Shown here: positions 1-11,353 of the stretch, piece by piece
Numbering within the stretch: position 1 is the first letter of the stretch
Layout: every line of letters starts with the position of its first letter
Assembly (NCBI GenBank): GCA_963576725.1
Contig: OY755243.1
Span: forward strand, 80,153,945 to 80,217,944
Reading direction: 5' to 3'
DNA from: Azorinus chamasolen
Taxonomy: Eukaryota; Mollusca; Bivalvia; Cardiida; Solecurtidae
Length of the DNA stretch: 64,000 nucleotides
Translations under genes and position numbers: made by a program
The notes under the pieces: generated by a model
Databases searched by the model: none
What the model was told of the DNA's origin: nothing
What the model saw: only the letters and a program-made list of their open reading frames with translations

Positions 1-18
1 TATGGAGTAAAGGGTTAA
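1..18. mobile_element. Right end of a TTAA MITE (family B)
   Basis: The window opens in the terminal TATGGAGTAAAGGGTTAA that closes most family B elements here. The rest of the element lies outside the window. Confidence 0.7.
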
Positions 19-87
19 GTCATATATATCTCACCTCCGAAAAAAACAGCCTCTGACGGTCCTTTAATTGCCTCCAACCCGTTATCA

Positions 88-110
88 ATATATATATATA
101 TATATATATA
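88..110. repeat. (TA)n microsatellite
   Basis: About eleven uninterrupted TA dinucleotides. Confidence 0.9.
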
Positions 111-117
111 CGTCTTT

Positions 118-672
118 AGACCCTTCCCTTCATATAAACATTATTTTTTTTTCACACCCATAAAAACAAAGTAAAACCAGATGAGACGGCTTCTTAAGAG
201 CCATCTGATCTGGGGTTTGCTGTTTGCTTATGAAACTAGAAAACTGACTCAAGTCATGTAGAGAGGGCCCTGTAATCAAGGGCAGAAAACTCTAGACATA
301 ATGATCTGATTCAACCCAAAAACTATAGGTTTCTTCCTCTGATGATACTAAGCATATGCCCTTAGTATGAAACCAATACGTGAAGTACACATGTACTTTT
401 GAGTTATCGCGTCGAATCACGGAGAAGTGCCCTTCAGGAGAAGTGCCCTTCATTTCTTACTGGGTGGAGAAGTGCCCCTCCGTTGCATTTTAACAGGCGA
501 AGAACTGCCCTTCCGTCATAATTGAAGGGTCGGAGAAGTGCCCTTCAATGTCATAACAAAACCCTAACAAAGAAGTGCTCCTTCGTTGCATTTTAACAGG
601 CGGAAAATTTTGCAATCACAGTAGACCCTGATCAGACGGCTCCTACTGGAGCATTTTGATCAGGGTCTGCTA
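118..672. repeat. Decayed family B copies and a GAAGTGCCC minisatellite
   Basis: Positions 118-240 are a worn family B left half with the GAGACGGCTTCTTAAGAGCC hairpin apex. Positions 418-605 hold five or six spaced copies of GGAGAAGTGCCCTTC with CATTTTAACAGGCG between them. Positions 608-672 are a bare family B hairpin. No coding potential is visible. Confidence 0.5.
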
Positions 673-1168
673 AGTTAATGCAGGACCAAACTGTTTCTTG
701 TTAATATACCATTATATAGTGATGCGTCGATTAATCGTAGTACTCGGCGATCACGTTGTGAAGGTTCCAACGTAATGATCGCCGAAGGGCATGGCATCAT
801 CGACGATTTATAAATAACTTTATAATTATATATTATATGAGTCAGCAAAGAGTAAAAGTCAGATCAGGATTAAGATTAGGATTTTACATATTGTTTGTCA
901 CATTGTTTTAAATGAACAGAATCATTTTGTAATCTAAGATTTAAAACAGAGTTCACACTTATCAAATGTCATGTTTTAGACAAGGAGGCTGGTCTTGATA
1001 ATACATTGACTGCAAACCTACCACCCATATTTGGCCTTTACCCAAACTCAAATAAGCCCGTTATAGTAGAATCCAATTGAGATTTTTAATCGATGATCGA
1101 TTGTGAGCATGTGCCAATGATTGAGTAAAATATTTTGGTCAGATTCCCAACACTACCATTATAGACTA

Positions 1169-1387
1169 TTAGCCCTTTCCCTCATATCAACACTTTTTCA
1201 CACATTTGCAAACAGAGTAGACCCTGATCAGATAGTTCCTATAGGAGATGTCTGATCAGGGTCTGCTTTGTTTGCTTATGGAATCATATAAATCTGATTC
1301 TACAGTTTCTGGTAAATATGCCATTATAAATAGCTAAATTATTTTTATGCATACATGTACATCATTATTCAGGGAGAAAAGGGTTTC
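1169..1387. mobile_element. TTAA MITE, family B
   Basis: Starts TTAGCCCTTTCCCTCAT and ends GGGAGAAAAGGGTTT. The central hairpin is centred near 1231 (TTCCTATAGGA). The ends have drifted from TTAA. A truncated second copy follows at 1388-1470. Confidence 0.65.
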
Positions 1388-1558
1388 ATGCTTTTCTTCA
1401 TATAAAAGCCTTTTCATGCCTTTGCAAACAGAGAGGACCAAGTTCAGAAAATTGTACATGAGGTTAACCGTTATATATTGATGAATTTTTATGATTTGTG
1501 AACACATGACCTTTTGGCCATGACAGACACTGTAGAATCAGATCTTCATGTATATTAG

Positions 1559-1800
1559 TCTTTACTCCATAAATACTCCTTTCTACACCTTTGCAAACAG
1601 AGTAGACCCAGATAAGACGGCTCCTGTAGGAGCCATCTGATCAGGGTCTGCTCTGTTTGCTTATGTTACAATGTAGATATTGTTCTGCAGTTTCTTCTAT
1701 GACCAAAAATTCCTGTGTCAATGTCCTATTACAACTTTTAATCTAATTGATATTCATGATGTGACATCATTATTTCTTACATGAATATTCAAATATGTAT
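1559..1800. mobile_element. TTAA MITE, family B
   Basis: Carries the family left end CTTTACTCCATAAATAC, hairpin apex GGCTCCTGTAGGAGCC, and the right-arm words TTCTGCAGTTTCT and ATTTCTTACATGAATATTC. The final GGGTTAA is lost. Confidence 0.65.
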
Positions 1801-2112
1801 TCTAAATTCATCCATTCAAGGCAAATATAAAATTCCAGACTACATGTTTAACATAAAACGATACCAACACACATGCAAAAGTGCATGAAAGTTCTGAAAA
1901 TAATTCATCACATTTGTCTGCTAACAGAGGTAACATTCGGCACTCAAATGCCAAACAGACACTCGAGCTTTAGTTATGTGTCTTCTAATATCATTTAGAA
2001 TATTTTTTTTTCACCTTATTGATCCCCACTGACCTTTAGAATAATTTAATATGAGGAAGAAAATTAAAGAAAAATGCAATTTTACATCTCGGTGGAAAAA
2101 CAACTTCAAACT

Positions 2113-2605
2113 TTAACCTTTTCCCTCATACTAATGCTTTTACAAGGAGTTAAGACCCAAATCAGACAGCTCCTGTTAGAACCATCTGATCTGGGTGTGC
2201 TCTGTCTGTTTATGAAATTATAATAGATCTAACTCTACATTTTCAACCAATATCAAATATTCCTATGAACATAATTATGCCATTATAAAAATTAAGCTAA
2301 TTATTGCTGCAACTAATAAATATGCATGATGTCCTTATTTCTTACATGAATATTCAACAATTTAGCAAAATCATCAGAAAACTTGACTTTCAGATATCAG
2401 GTATAATTGCTTATAAAAGATAAAGGCAAGTATCATTATTTCCTTAACTCTTTCCCTGTTCAATGTTCATCCAAGAAATTAACCCTTTCCCTCATATAAA
2501 TGTGTTTTCAAGCATTTGCAAACAGAGTATAGAAGCCATCTGATCAGGATCTGCTCTGTTTGCTAATGGAATTTGAAAGGTCTGTTTCTTTACTCTCAAA
2601 AGGAG
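2113..2605. mobile_element. Two family B MITEs, the second truncated
   Basis: The first runs TTAACCTTTTCCCTC (2113) to TACATGAATATTCAA (about 2353). The second starts TTAACCCTTTCCCTCATA at 2479 and has lost the left arm of its hairpin, keeping only GCCATCTGATCAGG. Confidence 0.6.
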
Positions 2606-2620
2606 CATTTCTTAAGTTCA

Positions 2621-2700
2621 CAGCTTAATACAGGTGTAAAGTAATGCTGAAAGCTCCTGTAGGAGCTTTCAGCATTACTTTAGATCTGTGTTAAGCTGCC
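2621..2700. mobile_element. Family C palindromic core
   Basis: CAGCTTAATACAGGTG faces ATCTGTGTTAAGCTGCC around the hairpin GAAAGCTCCTGTAGGAGC. The outer TACAGTA ends seen in full copies (25010, 56623) are absent. Positions 2760-2835 to the right hold an unclassified GAGTTATCCCGAACTTCGAG repeat end. Confidence 0.65.
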
Positions 2701-2825
2701 ACATGTGTTTCTAGATATCTATAGCGATACATTTTAGAGTAATTATGTATTGTACGTTTTGGAAGGACTTATTGTTCGAGTTATCCCGAACTTCGAGTTA
2801 ACCGAGTTCGAGATATCGAGTTCAA

Positions 2826-3141
2826 CTGTACATGTATTATGGTATTGGTAGAAACTGTAGAGTCAGGTCTGTTGTAATTTCACAAGCAAACAGAGCAAAC
2901 CCTGATCAGATGGCTCCTATAGGAGGCGTCTGATCTGGGTCTGCTCTGTTTCCAAATACGTGAAAACATGAATATTCATTCTTATTTTTTGTAATGTCAA
3001 TAGACTTTAGAAATTTTGACCATTCCAGAAACTGTAGAATCAGATCAATATAATTCCAGGAGTTGTCTGATCTGGGTCTACTCTGTTTGCAAAATGCAAG
3101 AAAAATGCAGGAAAATGCGTCTGTATGAGGGAAAGGGTTAA
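2826..3141. mobile_element. Two fused family B MITE parts
   Basis: A core at 2886-2950 lacks its right terminus. A second copy, with its left hairpin arm deleted, ends GAGGGAAAGGGTTAA at 3141. Confidence 0.6.
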
Positions 3142-3148
3142 TAAGAGA

Positions 3149-4526
3149 TCTAAACTAGAGGTTTTTGTCACAAAAACGGATGTCTCCCCTCTAATAAAAA
3201 CAATATGTAAAGGGAAATCACTAAAAATGTTATGGTCTTGATGAATGATACTTCCCCTCATTACGCGCTTTCCACACTACATTTTTCAAGAAGAAAATGA
3301 TAACAGCTAATAACTCCAAAAATACTGATACCAGAATTATGGCCCTTGTGCATGACACTTACTTTCATCATGCTCTTTCCAAAAATAAAATGTCATTCCA
3401 ATAGCATCAGTCGAACAGGAGTTATTGATCAGACAAAAAATGTAACAAAGGGCAATAACTCCAAAAGTATTGAAGCCAGAATTATGGCCCTTGTTCATGA
3501 CACTTTCTCTCATCATGCTTTTTCCATGTATGAAGTTTCAATACGATGGCAAGAGCCATGTAGGAGTTATCGTCCGGACAAGAAAGAATTAAACAAATGT
3601 ACAAGGGGCAATAACTCTAAATTTATTGAAGCTCGAGTTAAGGATCTTATGCAGGCACTTTCTCTTATCATGATCATTCCATGTATGAAGTTTAAACACA
3701 ATGGCATGTGTCACATAGGAGTAATCATCTGGACAAAAAAAATAGATTTTTTTACAAAGGGCAATAACTCCAATATTAGTGAAGCCAGAGTTATGGACCT
3801 TGTGCATGACACTTCCGCTCGTTATGATCTTTCCATATATGAAGTTTCAATCCAATGGCATGAGCCATATAGAAGTTACCGTCCGGACAAAAAAGTTGAA
3901 TTTATTTACAAAGGGCAATAACTCCTATATTAGTGAAGCCAGAGTTATGTACCTTCTGCATGACACTTCCTCTCATTATGCTCTTTCCATATATGAAGTT
4001 TCAATCAACTGACATGAGGCATATTGAAGTTATTGTCCGGACAAACAATTGTGATATTTTTTACAAAGGGCAATAACTCCAATATTAGTGAAGTCAGAGT
4101 TATGGACCTTGTGCATGACACTTCCTCTCGTCATGATCTTTCCATATATGAAGTTTCAATCCAATGGCATGAGCCATATAGGAGTTGTCGTCCGGACAAA
4201 AAAGCGTGTTTTTTTTTTACAAGGGCAATAACTTCTATATTAGTGAAGCCAGAGTTATGGACCTTGTGCATGACACTTCCTCTAATTATGCTCTTTCCAT
4301 ATATGAAGTTTCAATCAACTGGCATCAGCCATATTGAAGTTATCGTCCGGACAAAAAAGTGTGATTTATTTTTACAAGGGGCAATAACTCCTATATTAGT
4401 GAAGCCAGAGTTATGGACCTTGTGCATGACACTTCCTCTCATTATGCTCTTTCCATATATGAAGTTTCAATCAACTGGCATCAGCCATATTGAAGTTATC
4501 GTCCGGACAAAAAGTGTGACGGACAG

Positions 4527-4557
<31 letters not shown>

Positions 4558-4613
4558 ACTCTCACGAAAACAATATGTCTCCCCCATATAAATATGGGGG
4601 GAGACATAATTAC
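3149..4613. mobile_element. Tandem-core element P1 (TGTCTCCCC ends)
   Basis: Left terminus AACTAGAGGTTTTTGTCAC...GATGTCTCCCCTCTAAT. Right terminus is the hairpin TGTCTCCCCCATATA facing TATGGGGGGAGACA. Between them are about eight diverged copies of a roughly 155 bp unit containing AAGGGCAATAACTCC and GTCCGGACAAA, then a (GACA/GACG)n stretch at 4513-4556. The same termini, reversed, bound P9 at 52451-53930 around a different core. This fits a pearl/Helentron-associated non-autonomous element; that class is an inference. Confidence 0.75.
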
Positions 4614-4825
4614 TTGCGTAGAGACTCGTTCAGAATTTTGTTCTACATGTTCTTGACACAGAAGCATATATCAATTTATTATGACATTGTCACAAGCCTA
4701 ATCTCAGGATTTAAAGTAGAAATGTCAATGTAAATTAAGCTTCAACATGCTACTGGCAAAATCATGACAAAATTTGAAAAAATCCGAACTGTTCATCAGT
4801 CGTATAACATTTCTGAAAAAATGTA

Positions 4826-5054
4826 ACATGTAAGAAATAATGACATCGAATATTTATTAGGCAAAGTTTTATAATGGCATAATGATGTACACAGGATTAT
4901 TTTGGTATTGATTGAAATAATAGAATCAGATCTATAATTTCATAAGCAAACAGAGCAGACCCTGATCAAATATCTCATAAAGGAACGTCTGATCTGGGTC
5001 TACTGCTGTCTGCAAAGGTGCGAAAAACCATTTATATGAGGGAAACAGTTTAAA
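4826..5054. mobile_element. TTAA MITE, family B
   Basis: Left words TGTAAGAAATAATGACATC, AGCAAACAGAGCAGACCC, a degraded apex (ATCTCATAAAGGAA) and a right end ATATGAGGGAAACAGTTTAA. Confidence 0.65.
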
Positions 5055-5313
5055 AGCATTGAAGCAGATGGCAATACATGTATCTGCAGATAACAGTTGT
5101 TTAGAGTGACAAAGGTTAATAACATGGAAAATGGAGAACTCCCAATGGATTGTCTGAAAGACATAAATCATACTGTGGTAAGGAATCCCTGTCACACTAA
5201 AAGTAACCCACGTTCAACAGTCTACAGTAAAACACTATCTAAACCAGAATCTAAGTAAGAAGAATTTAGATCTTTTAGACGGGTGGCTGCCTAACCCTGC
5301 ATTTAATTATAAT

Positions 5314-5525
5314 TTAACCATTTACTTCATAAATACGCCTTTCTATGCCTTTGCAAACAGAGTAGATCCAGATCAGACGGCTCCTGTAGGAAATTATATA
5401 GATAAAAAATTCTACAGTTTTCTTCGGCAATATTCCTCGTGTCCATGTGCCATGATAAAAATTAATCTGATTTATATTCATGATGTCATTATTTCTTACA
5501 TAAATATTAATGGAGTAAAGGGTCA
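5314..5525. mobile_element. TTAA MITE, family B, half hairpin deleted
   Basis: TTAACCATTTACTTCATAAA to GGAGTAAAGGGTCAA. The left arm reaches GGCTCCTGTAGG, then jumps straight to AAATTATATAGATA, so the right arm is missing. This looks like a deletion at the hairpin apex. Confidence 0.7.
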
Positions 5526-5616
5526 ATTTATGCATCTTGGTTACCAAGAAACAGTGTCTACAAGTAAAACAAACAAGAGCACCGCAAGACGGGCAATATA
5601 CGCCCGAAGGCTGTTC

Positions 5617-6611
5617 TATAAAATTATGTTGAAAAATAAAGGAGGAGTTAGTTGCACAAGAAATTGCTACCCGAAACTATCAAAGGGCAATAACTCCAGA
5701 ATGAAAAATGATATGAGAGTTATCTCACTGATATGCACAACTACACATCAGTATCTATCATTCCTGAAAGTTTGAAGAAATTATGTTGAAAAATAAAGGA
5801 GGAGTTAGTTGCACAAGAAATTGCTACCCGAAACTATCAAAGGGCAATAACTCCAGAATGAAAAATGATACGAGAGTTATCTCACTGATATGCACAACTA
5901 CACATCAGTATCTATCATTCCTGAAAGTTTGAAGAAATTATGTTGAAAAATAAAGGAGGAGTTAGTTGCACAAGAAATTGCTACCCGAAACTATCAAAGG
6001 GCAATAACTCCAGAATGAAAAATGATATGAGAGTTATCTCACTGATATGCACAACTACACATCAGTATCTATCATTCCTGAAAGTTTGAAGAAATTATGT
6101 TGAAAAATAAAGGAGGAGTTAGTTGCACAAGAAATTGCTACCCGAAACTATCAAAGGGCAATAACTCCAAAATGAAAAATGATATGAGAGTTATCTCACT
6201 GATATGCACAACTACACATCAGTATCTATCATTCCTGAAAGTTTGAAGAAATTATGTTGAAAAATAAAGGAGGAGTTAGTTGCACAAGAAATTGCTACCC
6301 GAAACTATCAAAGGGCAATAACTCCAGAATGAAAAATGATATGAGAGTTATCTCACTGATATGCACAACTACACATCAGTATCTATCATTCCTGAAAGTT
6401 TGAAGAAATTATGTTGAAAAATAAAGGAGGAGTTAGTTGCACAAGAAATTGCTACCCGAAACTATCAAAGGGCAATAACTCCAGAATGAAAAATGATACG
6501 AGAGTTATCTCACTGATATGCACAACTACACATCAGTATCTATCATTCCTGAAAGTTTGAAGAAATTATGTTGAAAAATAAAGGAGGAGTTAGTTGCACA
6601 AGAAATTGCTA
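5617..6611. repeat. 157 bp tandem array, six full units and one part
   Basis: The unit starts GAAGAAATTATGTTGAAAA at 5774, 5931, 6088, 6245, 6402 and 6559; spacing is exactly 157. Copies differ by single bases: GATATGAG against GATACGAG in two units, CCAAAATG against CCAGAATG in one. Each unit has AAGGGCAATAACTCC. Near identity implies recent amplification. Confidence 0.9.
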
Positions 6612-6661
6612 ACGGACGGACGGACAGACTGACAGACGGACAGACGGACATACTAACAAAT

Positions 6662-6898
6662 GGGTAGTTGTGTGACTTTTTCCTTTGATCTTTTCTTGTG
6701 TGACTAGTCCCACAAGTAAAACTATTTTTGGCTCTAACTTTGGAATAGAATGATCTGGAAGCTAACCCTTACCCTAACCCTATGTCCCACAACTGGCCAG
6801 GTTAATGTCACAAGAAATGGCCAGGTTAATGTCACAAGAGATGGCCAGGTTAATGATTTTACTTGTGCGACTAGTTAGAAAAAGTCACACAACTACCC
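6662..6898. mobile_element. Element K1, 237 bp with 20 bp inverted ends
   Basis: Ends are GGGTAGTTGTGTGACTTTTT and AAAAAGTCACACAACTACCC, exact complements. The inside has three TGGCCAGGTTAATG words and a telomere-like CCCTAACCCTA stretch. It is nearly identical, reversed, to K2 at 52541-52777, and both have the same flanks (ACTAACAAAT and TTTGGTGAGTGCGG). Confidence 0.8.
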
Positions 6899-7317
6899 TT
6901 TGGTGAGTGCGGACGGACGGACGGACGGACGGACGGACGACATGCGCCATACCATAATACGTCCCTTCGGGCGTATAAAAAAAGTGACCAATGGACCAAC
7001 TCACCGACATGGTGGCTCCTACATAACCCCCTAAACCTGGTTTGTCGTGTTATGACAAAGGCCATTATCATGCAGTGTCAAATAAACCTTATTTTCTTGG
7101 CAACGCTTTGTCTCTTGTAAGAAATTTCTCTCCTACGAATAAATAGTATTGTGAAAATTGACAAATGATGTGCCATCTCTTTGGAACCAAAAAAAAAAAG
7201 CCGTGATCCTCAGCGCCTCAACGGGCTCTGAACTGTTTGAAAGGTAATCTAAAATTTGCCCAATGCAAAGCTAATGGTTAACAAGAGCATTGCATGTGGA
7301 TGGCAATGCTGATCTAT

Positions 7318-7714
7318 TAACCATTTTCACACATTTGCTAACAGAACTTGAAAGATCTTTTTCTTTACATTCTAAAATGGCTACAATGTTCCATCTTCCA
7401 TATTTCATTGTAACTATTCTAGCCATGAATATTCAGTAGGCTAATTGCCAAACACTGATTTAGCTCTCTCCCTGTTCTGTATTTAAGTAGGAAATAATGA
7501 CAACATGAATATTTATTTGCTCCATTTTTATAAAACATGTATACACTTTTCAAGGGAATTGTTTGCTTTGGCAAGAACTGTAGACTCTGATCTATATCAA
7601 GTCAAAAGCAAACAGAGCAGACCCTGATCAGATGGCTCCTACAGGAGCCATTTGATCTGGGTCTACTCTGTTTTGAAATGAGTGAAAAGGCGCTTATATG
7701 AGGGAAAGGGTCAA
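7318..7714. mobile_element. Two family B MITEs, first lacks its hairpin
   Basis: 7318-7440 has family B outer arms (TTTCTTTACATTCTAAAATG, TGAATATTCAGTAGG) with no central palindrome. 7460-7714 is a full copy with hairpin apex GGCTCCTACAGGAGCC and right end GAGGGAAAGGGTCAA. Confidence 0.65.
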
Positions 7715-7984
7715 CACAGTATTGAACAGCAAAGGCAGCATTGTTGAAACAGTGATTAAGTCAATTAGAGTTATGTCCCCTGAAAGGTCATATTATAGAG
7801 GCACTGTGGGTAGTATTTATCAGCTGTTGCTTTTAACACTTAAACTGCAAGAACCAAGTAAACAATGACGACCCAGATCAAATGGTTCCTCGGGGAGCCC
7901 TTTGACCAGGATCTGCAGTTTGTCATAAATTGATGCAATTGTTTGTTCAATTAATTTTCAGAAAGAGAGGAGCCAGTTTAAATC

Positions 7985-8263
7985 ATTCAGCCTGTTAACC
8001 TTCTACTCCATAAATATGCTTTTCTATGCCTTTGCAAACAGAGTAGACCCAGATCAGACGGCTCCTGTAGGAGCCATCTGATCAGGGTCTGCTCGGTTTG
8101 CTTATGGTATAATATAAATAGGATTCTACAGTTCTGTCATGGCCAAAAATTCCTGTGTCCATGGCCAAATGATACCGTGTCCATGTGCTATCATAACAAT
8201 GAATCTAATAAATATTCATGATGCCATTATTTTTACATGAATATTCATGGAGTAAAGGGTTAA
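7985..8263. mobile_element. TTAA MITE, family B
   Basis: Both TTAA ends are intact (TTAACCTTCTACTCCATAAA to TCATGGAGTAAAGGGTTAA). The hairpin apex is GGCTCCTGTAGGAGCC, with an internal duplication of the CTGTGTCCATG words. Confidence 0.8.
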
Positions 8264-8368
8264 GGGTTAATCCTACATTGTTGACAGTTGGCACCAGGTC
8301 CCAAATGAGTCAGGTTCCAAATAAGTCTCATCCTTTTAACAGTTAGTCTATGGCATTAACCTTTGGTG

Positions 8369-8370
<2 letters not shown>

Positions 8371-8424
<54 letters not shown>
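8371..8424. repeat. (CT)n microsatellite
   Basis: Two runs of CT broken by one extra C. Confidence 0.95.
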
Positions 8425-8428
<4 letters not shown>

Positions 8429-8470
8429 GATGAGAAGCACAATTATAGAGGAAAATAATCACTATTTCTT

Positions 8471-8645
8471 TTAACCCTTCACTTCAAGAATATTCATGTA
8501 AGAAATAATGACTTCATGAATATTGATAATTTTCTATAATTGCACAGAAACACATGAAATTTTGACAATGACAGAAAGTGCAGAAACAGATCTACATTAC
8601 TCCATAAGGAAAACAAGCAGACCCTGAGGAGATAGCTCCTACAGC
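8471..8645. mobile_element. TTAA MITE, family B, right part lost
   Basis: TTAACCCTTCACTTCAAGAA leads to GCAGACCCTGAGGAGATAG, then the copy stops at the apex. Confidence 0.6.
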
Positions 8646-9105
8646 AAAACAATGAGGTAGGCGTAGATTTGTTGTTGTCTTAGAAATTTCCCTTAGCACA
8701 TAACCAGTAATTAATGGTAGCTACTACCAGTATGCATGCATGAGTTGTGTCCTCTAACTAGATTGCTGCTATTGTAATGATAAACTAGTCTGAGAAATTT
8801 GATAGGGATAGTGTACAGATGATGAAACAGTGACAAAATGTCACGAAAAGCGACAGCAAGGATTATGACAATAACTCCACTTGTTTTCTTTGAAAAAGAC
8901 AAGCTAATAATGCAAGGGTAAAGTTTCCAGTGCTGGTTGATCCCATCACGCTGCCCTTGGTACATATTCCAGACTATTCCACAGGGACCTCCTTGTCTGT
9001 AAAAATATTCATAGAATTCTTCCCTGTTACATTCCTTTATAAACCCTTCTAATGCATAAATCTTTTGCAGTTAGGAAACAAAATAACAAAAGACAACAAA
9101 AATAT

Positions 9106-9205
9106 TTAACCCTTTGAATGCGGGGAACGAGTACACTGGCATTTGCAAACAGTGTAGACCCAAATTAGAGGGCTCCTACAGGGTCTACACTGTTTATCAT
9201 AAAAA
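9106..9205. mobile_element. TTAA MITE, family E, truncated
   Basis: TTAACCCTTTGAATGCGGGG, then GCAAACAGTGTAGACCC and GGGTCTACACTGTTT. The family is better preserved at 47493-47683. Confidence 0.55.
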
Positions 9206-9254
9206 AAAATCCTCTTGCAAATTTCACATCCCAATGCAGCAAATATCTTACTTT

Positions 9255-9618
9255 TTAACCCTTTACTCCATGAATATTCATGTACAAAATAATGCATGAA
9301 TGAATATTAAGTAGCTTCATATTTATAATGGCATTTGAACAAGAAAAGTTTTGACCCTAGTTAAAACAGCAGAATCATATCTACATGTATATAATTCCAT
9401 AAGCAAGCAGAGAAGACCCTGATCAGACAGCTCCTCCATGAGCCATGATCTGGGCCTATTCTGTTTGCAAAGGTATTAAAAGGCCCATCTATGAAGTATA
9501 TTTTTTACATGAATATTCATGGAGAAAAGGGCTAATGCAGGGTGTAAGTTATGGAGATAGCACCTCTAGGAGTCTTCTGCAATACTTTCACCCTGCATTG
9601 AACATCCATCTGCTCTTA
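9255..9618. mobile_element. Family B MITE followed by a family C core
   Basis: 9255-9505 starts TTAACCCTTTACTCCATGAA and holds a worn hairpin (CAGCTCCTCCATGAGCC). A stray B right end (CATGGAGAAAAGGGCTAA) follows. 9531-9618 is a family C core with TAATGCAGGGTG and CACCCTGCATTGAAC. Confidence 0.6.
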
Positions 9619-9693
9619 TACACCCCATGTGTATGTATTCACTATATGGTCGCTATATGCAGGTTCTACTACGTCTGATCTTGGTCTATTCTG

Positions 9694-9915
9694 TTAACCC
9701 ATTACCTCATAGGATATTTTTAGATCCAACCACTTTGAATAAATCTACCGAAAAGGGGCATTAAGTAGAGAAAAGGAAAATTTTAGAATTTTGTAGTTTG
9801 AAACCATTGTGACAAATAGAGCATTTGCTCCTATAGGAGCAAATGTTCTATTTATCACAATGGTTTCAGCAGGTGACTTTAAATGCAGAGGCGTCAATAT
9901 GAGGGAATGAGTTAA
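9694..9915. mobile_element. TTAA MITE, family A, copy A1
   Basis: TTAACCCATTACCTCATAGG to GAGGGAATGAGTTAA, 222 bp. The central hairpin is nearly perfect from TGAAACCATTGTGA to TCACAATGGTTTCA, apex TTGCTCCTATAGGAGCAA. Confidence 0.85.
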
Positions 9916-10251
9916 CCCTTTCCCGGCTATTAGTATTGTTAACGGAGAAAAGAGTTCAGTAGTATAATTATATTCAATTTCCAAAACACAAAATGTTGTT
10001 TACTTCACATTCTTAATTATGCCTTGAAATAAATAATACCATTTTATACAAAATATGACACCATCTGCATATATTTCAAAACTGCCATCAATTTACTTGA
10101 AACGTTCACAGCTACATATTGTATTACATTGATTTCTCTGTTCTGGTATGTTAATTTGTAGCAGAACTGTCTGGTGTTGCAAATGCCAAATTAGAGCAGC
10201 AAGTTTTGGCAAATACAGTAAACCCTCTCTGAAGCTACTACATGACTGTAC

Positions 10252-10461
10252 CTAACCCTTTCCCTCATATAAATTTGCTTTCATGCAGTTGCAAACAGAG
10301 TAGACCCAGGGTCTGCTCTGTTTGCTAATGGAACGTGATGGATCTGTTACTTTAGTTTTAAAATGGCTCAATGTTCCATCTTCCATATTTCATTACTATT
10401 TTGCCCATGAATCAGTAGGTTATTAAAATTTGGAATAAACATAGAACAGGGAAAGGGTTAA
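10252..10461. mobile_element. TTAA MITE, family B, hairpin deletion derivative
   Basis: CTAACCCTTTCCCTCATATA to CAGGGAAAGGGTTAA. GTAGACCCAGGGTCTGCTC shows the hairpin cut down to its base. Confidence 0.75.
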
Positions 10462-10686
10462 CCCTTTCCTCCATAAGTACACCTTTCTACGCCTCTGCAA
10501 TAGTCACTTCTTGAAACCATTGTGATAAATAGAGCATTTGCTCCTATAGGAGCAAATGCTCTATTTATCACAATGGTTTCGAACTACAAAATTCTAAAAA
10601 TTTACTTTTCTCTATTAAATGCTCCTTTTGGGTAAATTCATTCAAAGAGGTTGGGTCTAAAAATAGCATATGAGGTAATGGGTTAA
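10458..10686. mobile_element. TTAA MITE, family A, copy A2
   Basis: Shares its first TTAA with the element on the left; 229 bp. Perfect A hairpin from TTGAAACCATTGTGATAAAT. Ends GAGGTAATGGGTTAA. Confidence 0.88.
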
Positions 10687-10892
10687 GAGTCTACTGTACA
10701 CTTGGGTTTTCACACTGCCTAATTACCATAACAAATTAAAGTGCCTATTCTATTGATTTGGAGAACAACTGTCATTTTCCCACAGACAGCCTTCCAGCAG
10801 CAATAATGACTGCTGCCAATGGATTAAAATTGTATGACGACTATCGACACTGAAGAGCTAAAACAGCTGAGGCATGATTATAGTAGCACTTT

Positions 10893-11203
10893 AAACCATT
10901 ACTCTAGTCTATAGATAAGCCTAAAGTTTAACACCTGTGCAAACAGAGTACACCCAGATCAGATGGCTCCTGTAGGAGATGTCCGATCAGGGTCTGCTAT
11001 GTTTGCTTATGAAATAACATACAGACTATGGTATTTCTATGGTACCTATCACAGTAAAAATTATCTTGTTCATAATGCCGGCCCCATTATAACAATTTAA
11101 TCAATAAGTATTCATAGGCTATGAGTCCTACAGGAGCTGTCTGATCTGGGTCTACTCTGTTTGCATAGGTGTAGAAAGGCGTATTTATGGAGTACATGGT
11201 TAG
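10893..11203. mobile_element. Two decayed family B parts
   Basis: 10893-11116 has GGCTCCTGTAGGAGATG. 11117-11203 is a right half only, GAGTCCTACAGGAGCTGTC to ATTTATGGAGTACATGGTTA. Confidence 0.55.
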
Positions 11204-11353
11204 ATCGGTGTTTGAGCAGACATTATTTTGTTCGCAGGATACGGGCTAATAAACCCACACATACAGACTCTTACAAAAAAAGACAATTAGTATTAGTATT
11301 AGCATTTCGGTATAAATTATCCTACCATGCATTTGATAAAAAATTGTATGTAT

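Larger units (their letters stand above)
5567..6985. mobile_element. Tandem-core element P2 with six 157 bp repeats
   Basis: Begins AACAAGAGCACCGCAAGACG with ATACGCCCGAAGG nearby and ends CCCTTCGGGCGTATAAAA. The core is a tandem array, then GGAC-type microsatellite, element K1, and more (GGAC)n at 6909-6938. Termini, core and microsatellite follow the pearl/Helentron-associated plan. Confidence 0.7.

Noticed and set aside
3346..4656. Open frames of 191 and 210 codons
   Set aside because: They lie wholly in the P1 tandem array and repeat the same peptide with each unit.
5617..6611. Regular repeats suggestive of a CRISPR array
   Set aside because: The units are 157 bp, contiguous and without variable spacers, in an animal genome with introns.
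6764..6782. Interstitial telomere repeat marking a chromosome fusion
   Set aside because: Only about three units, inside mobile element K and repeated in K2, so it travels with the element.
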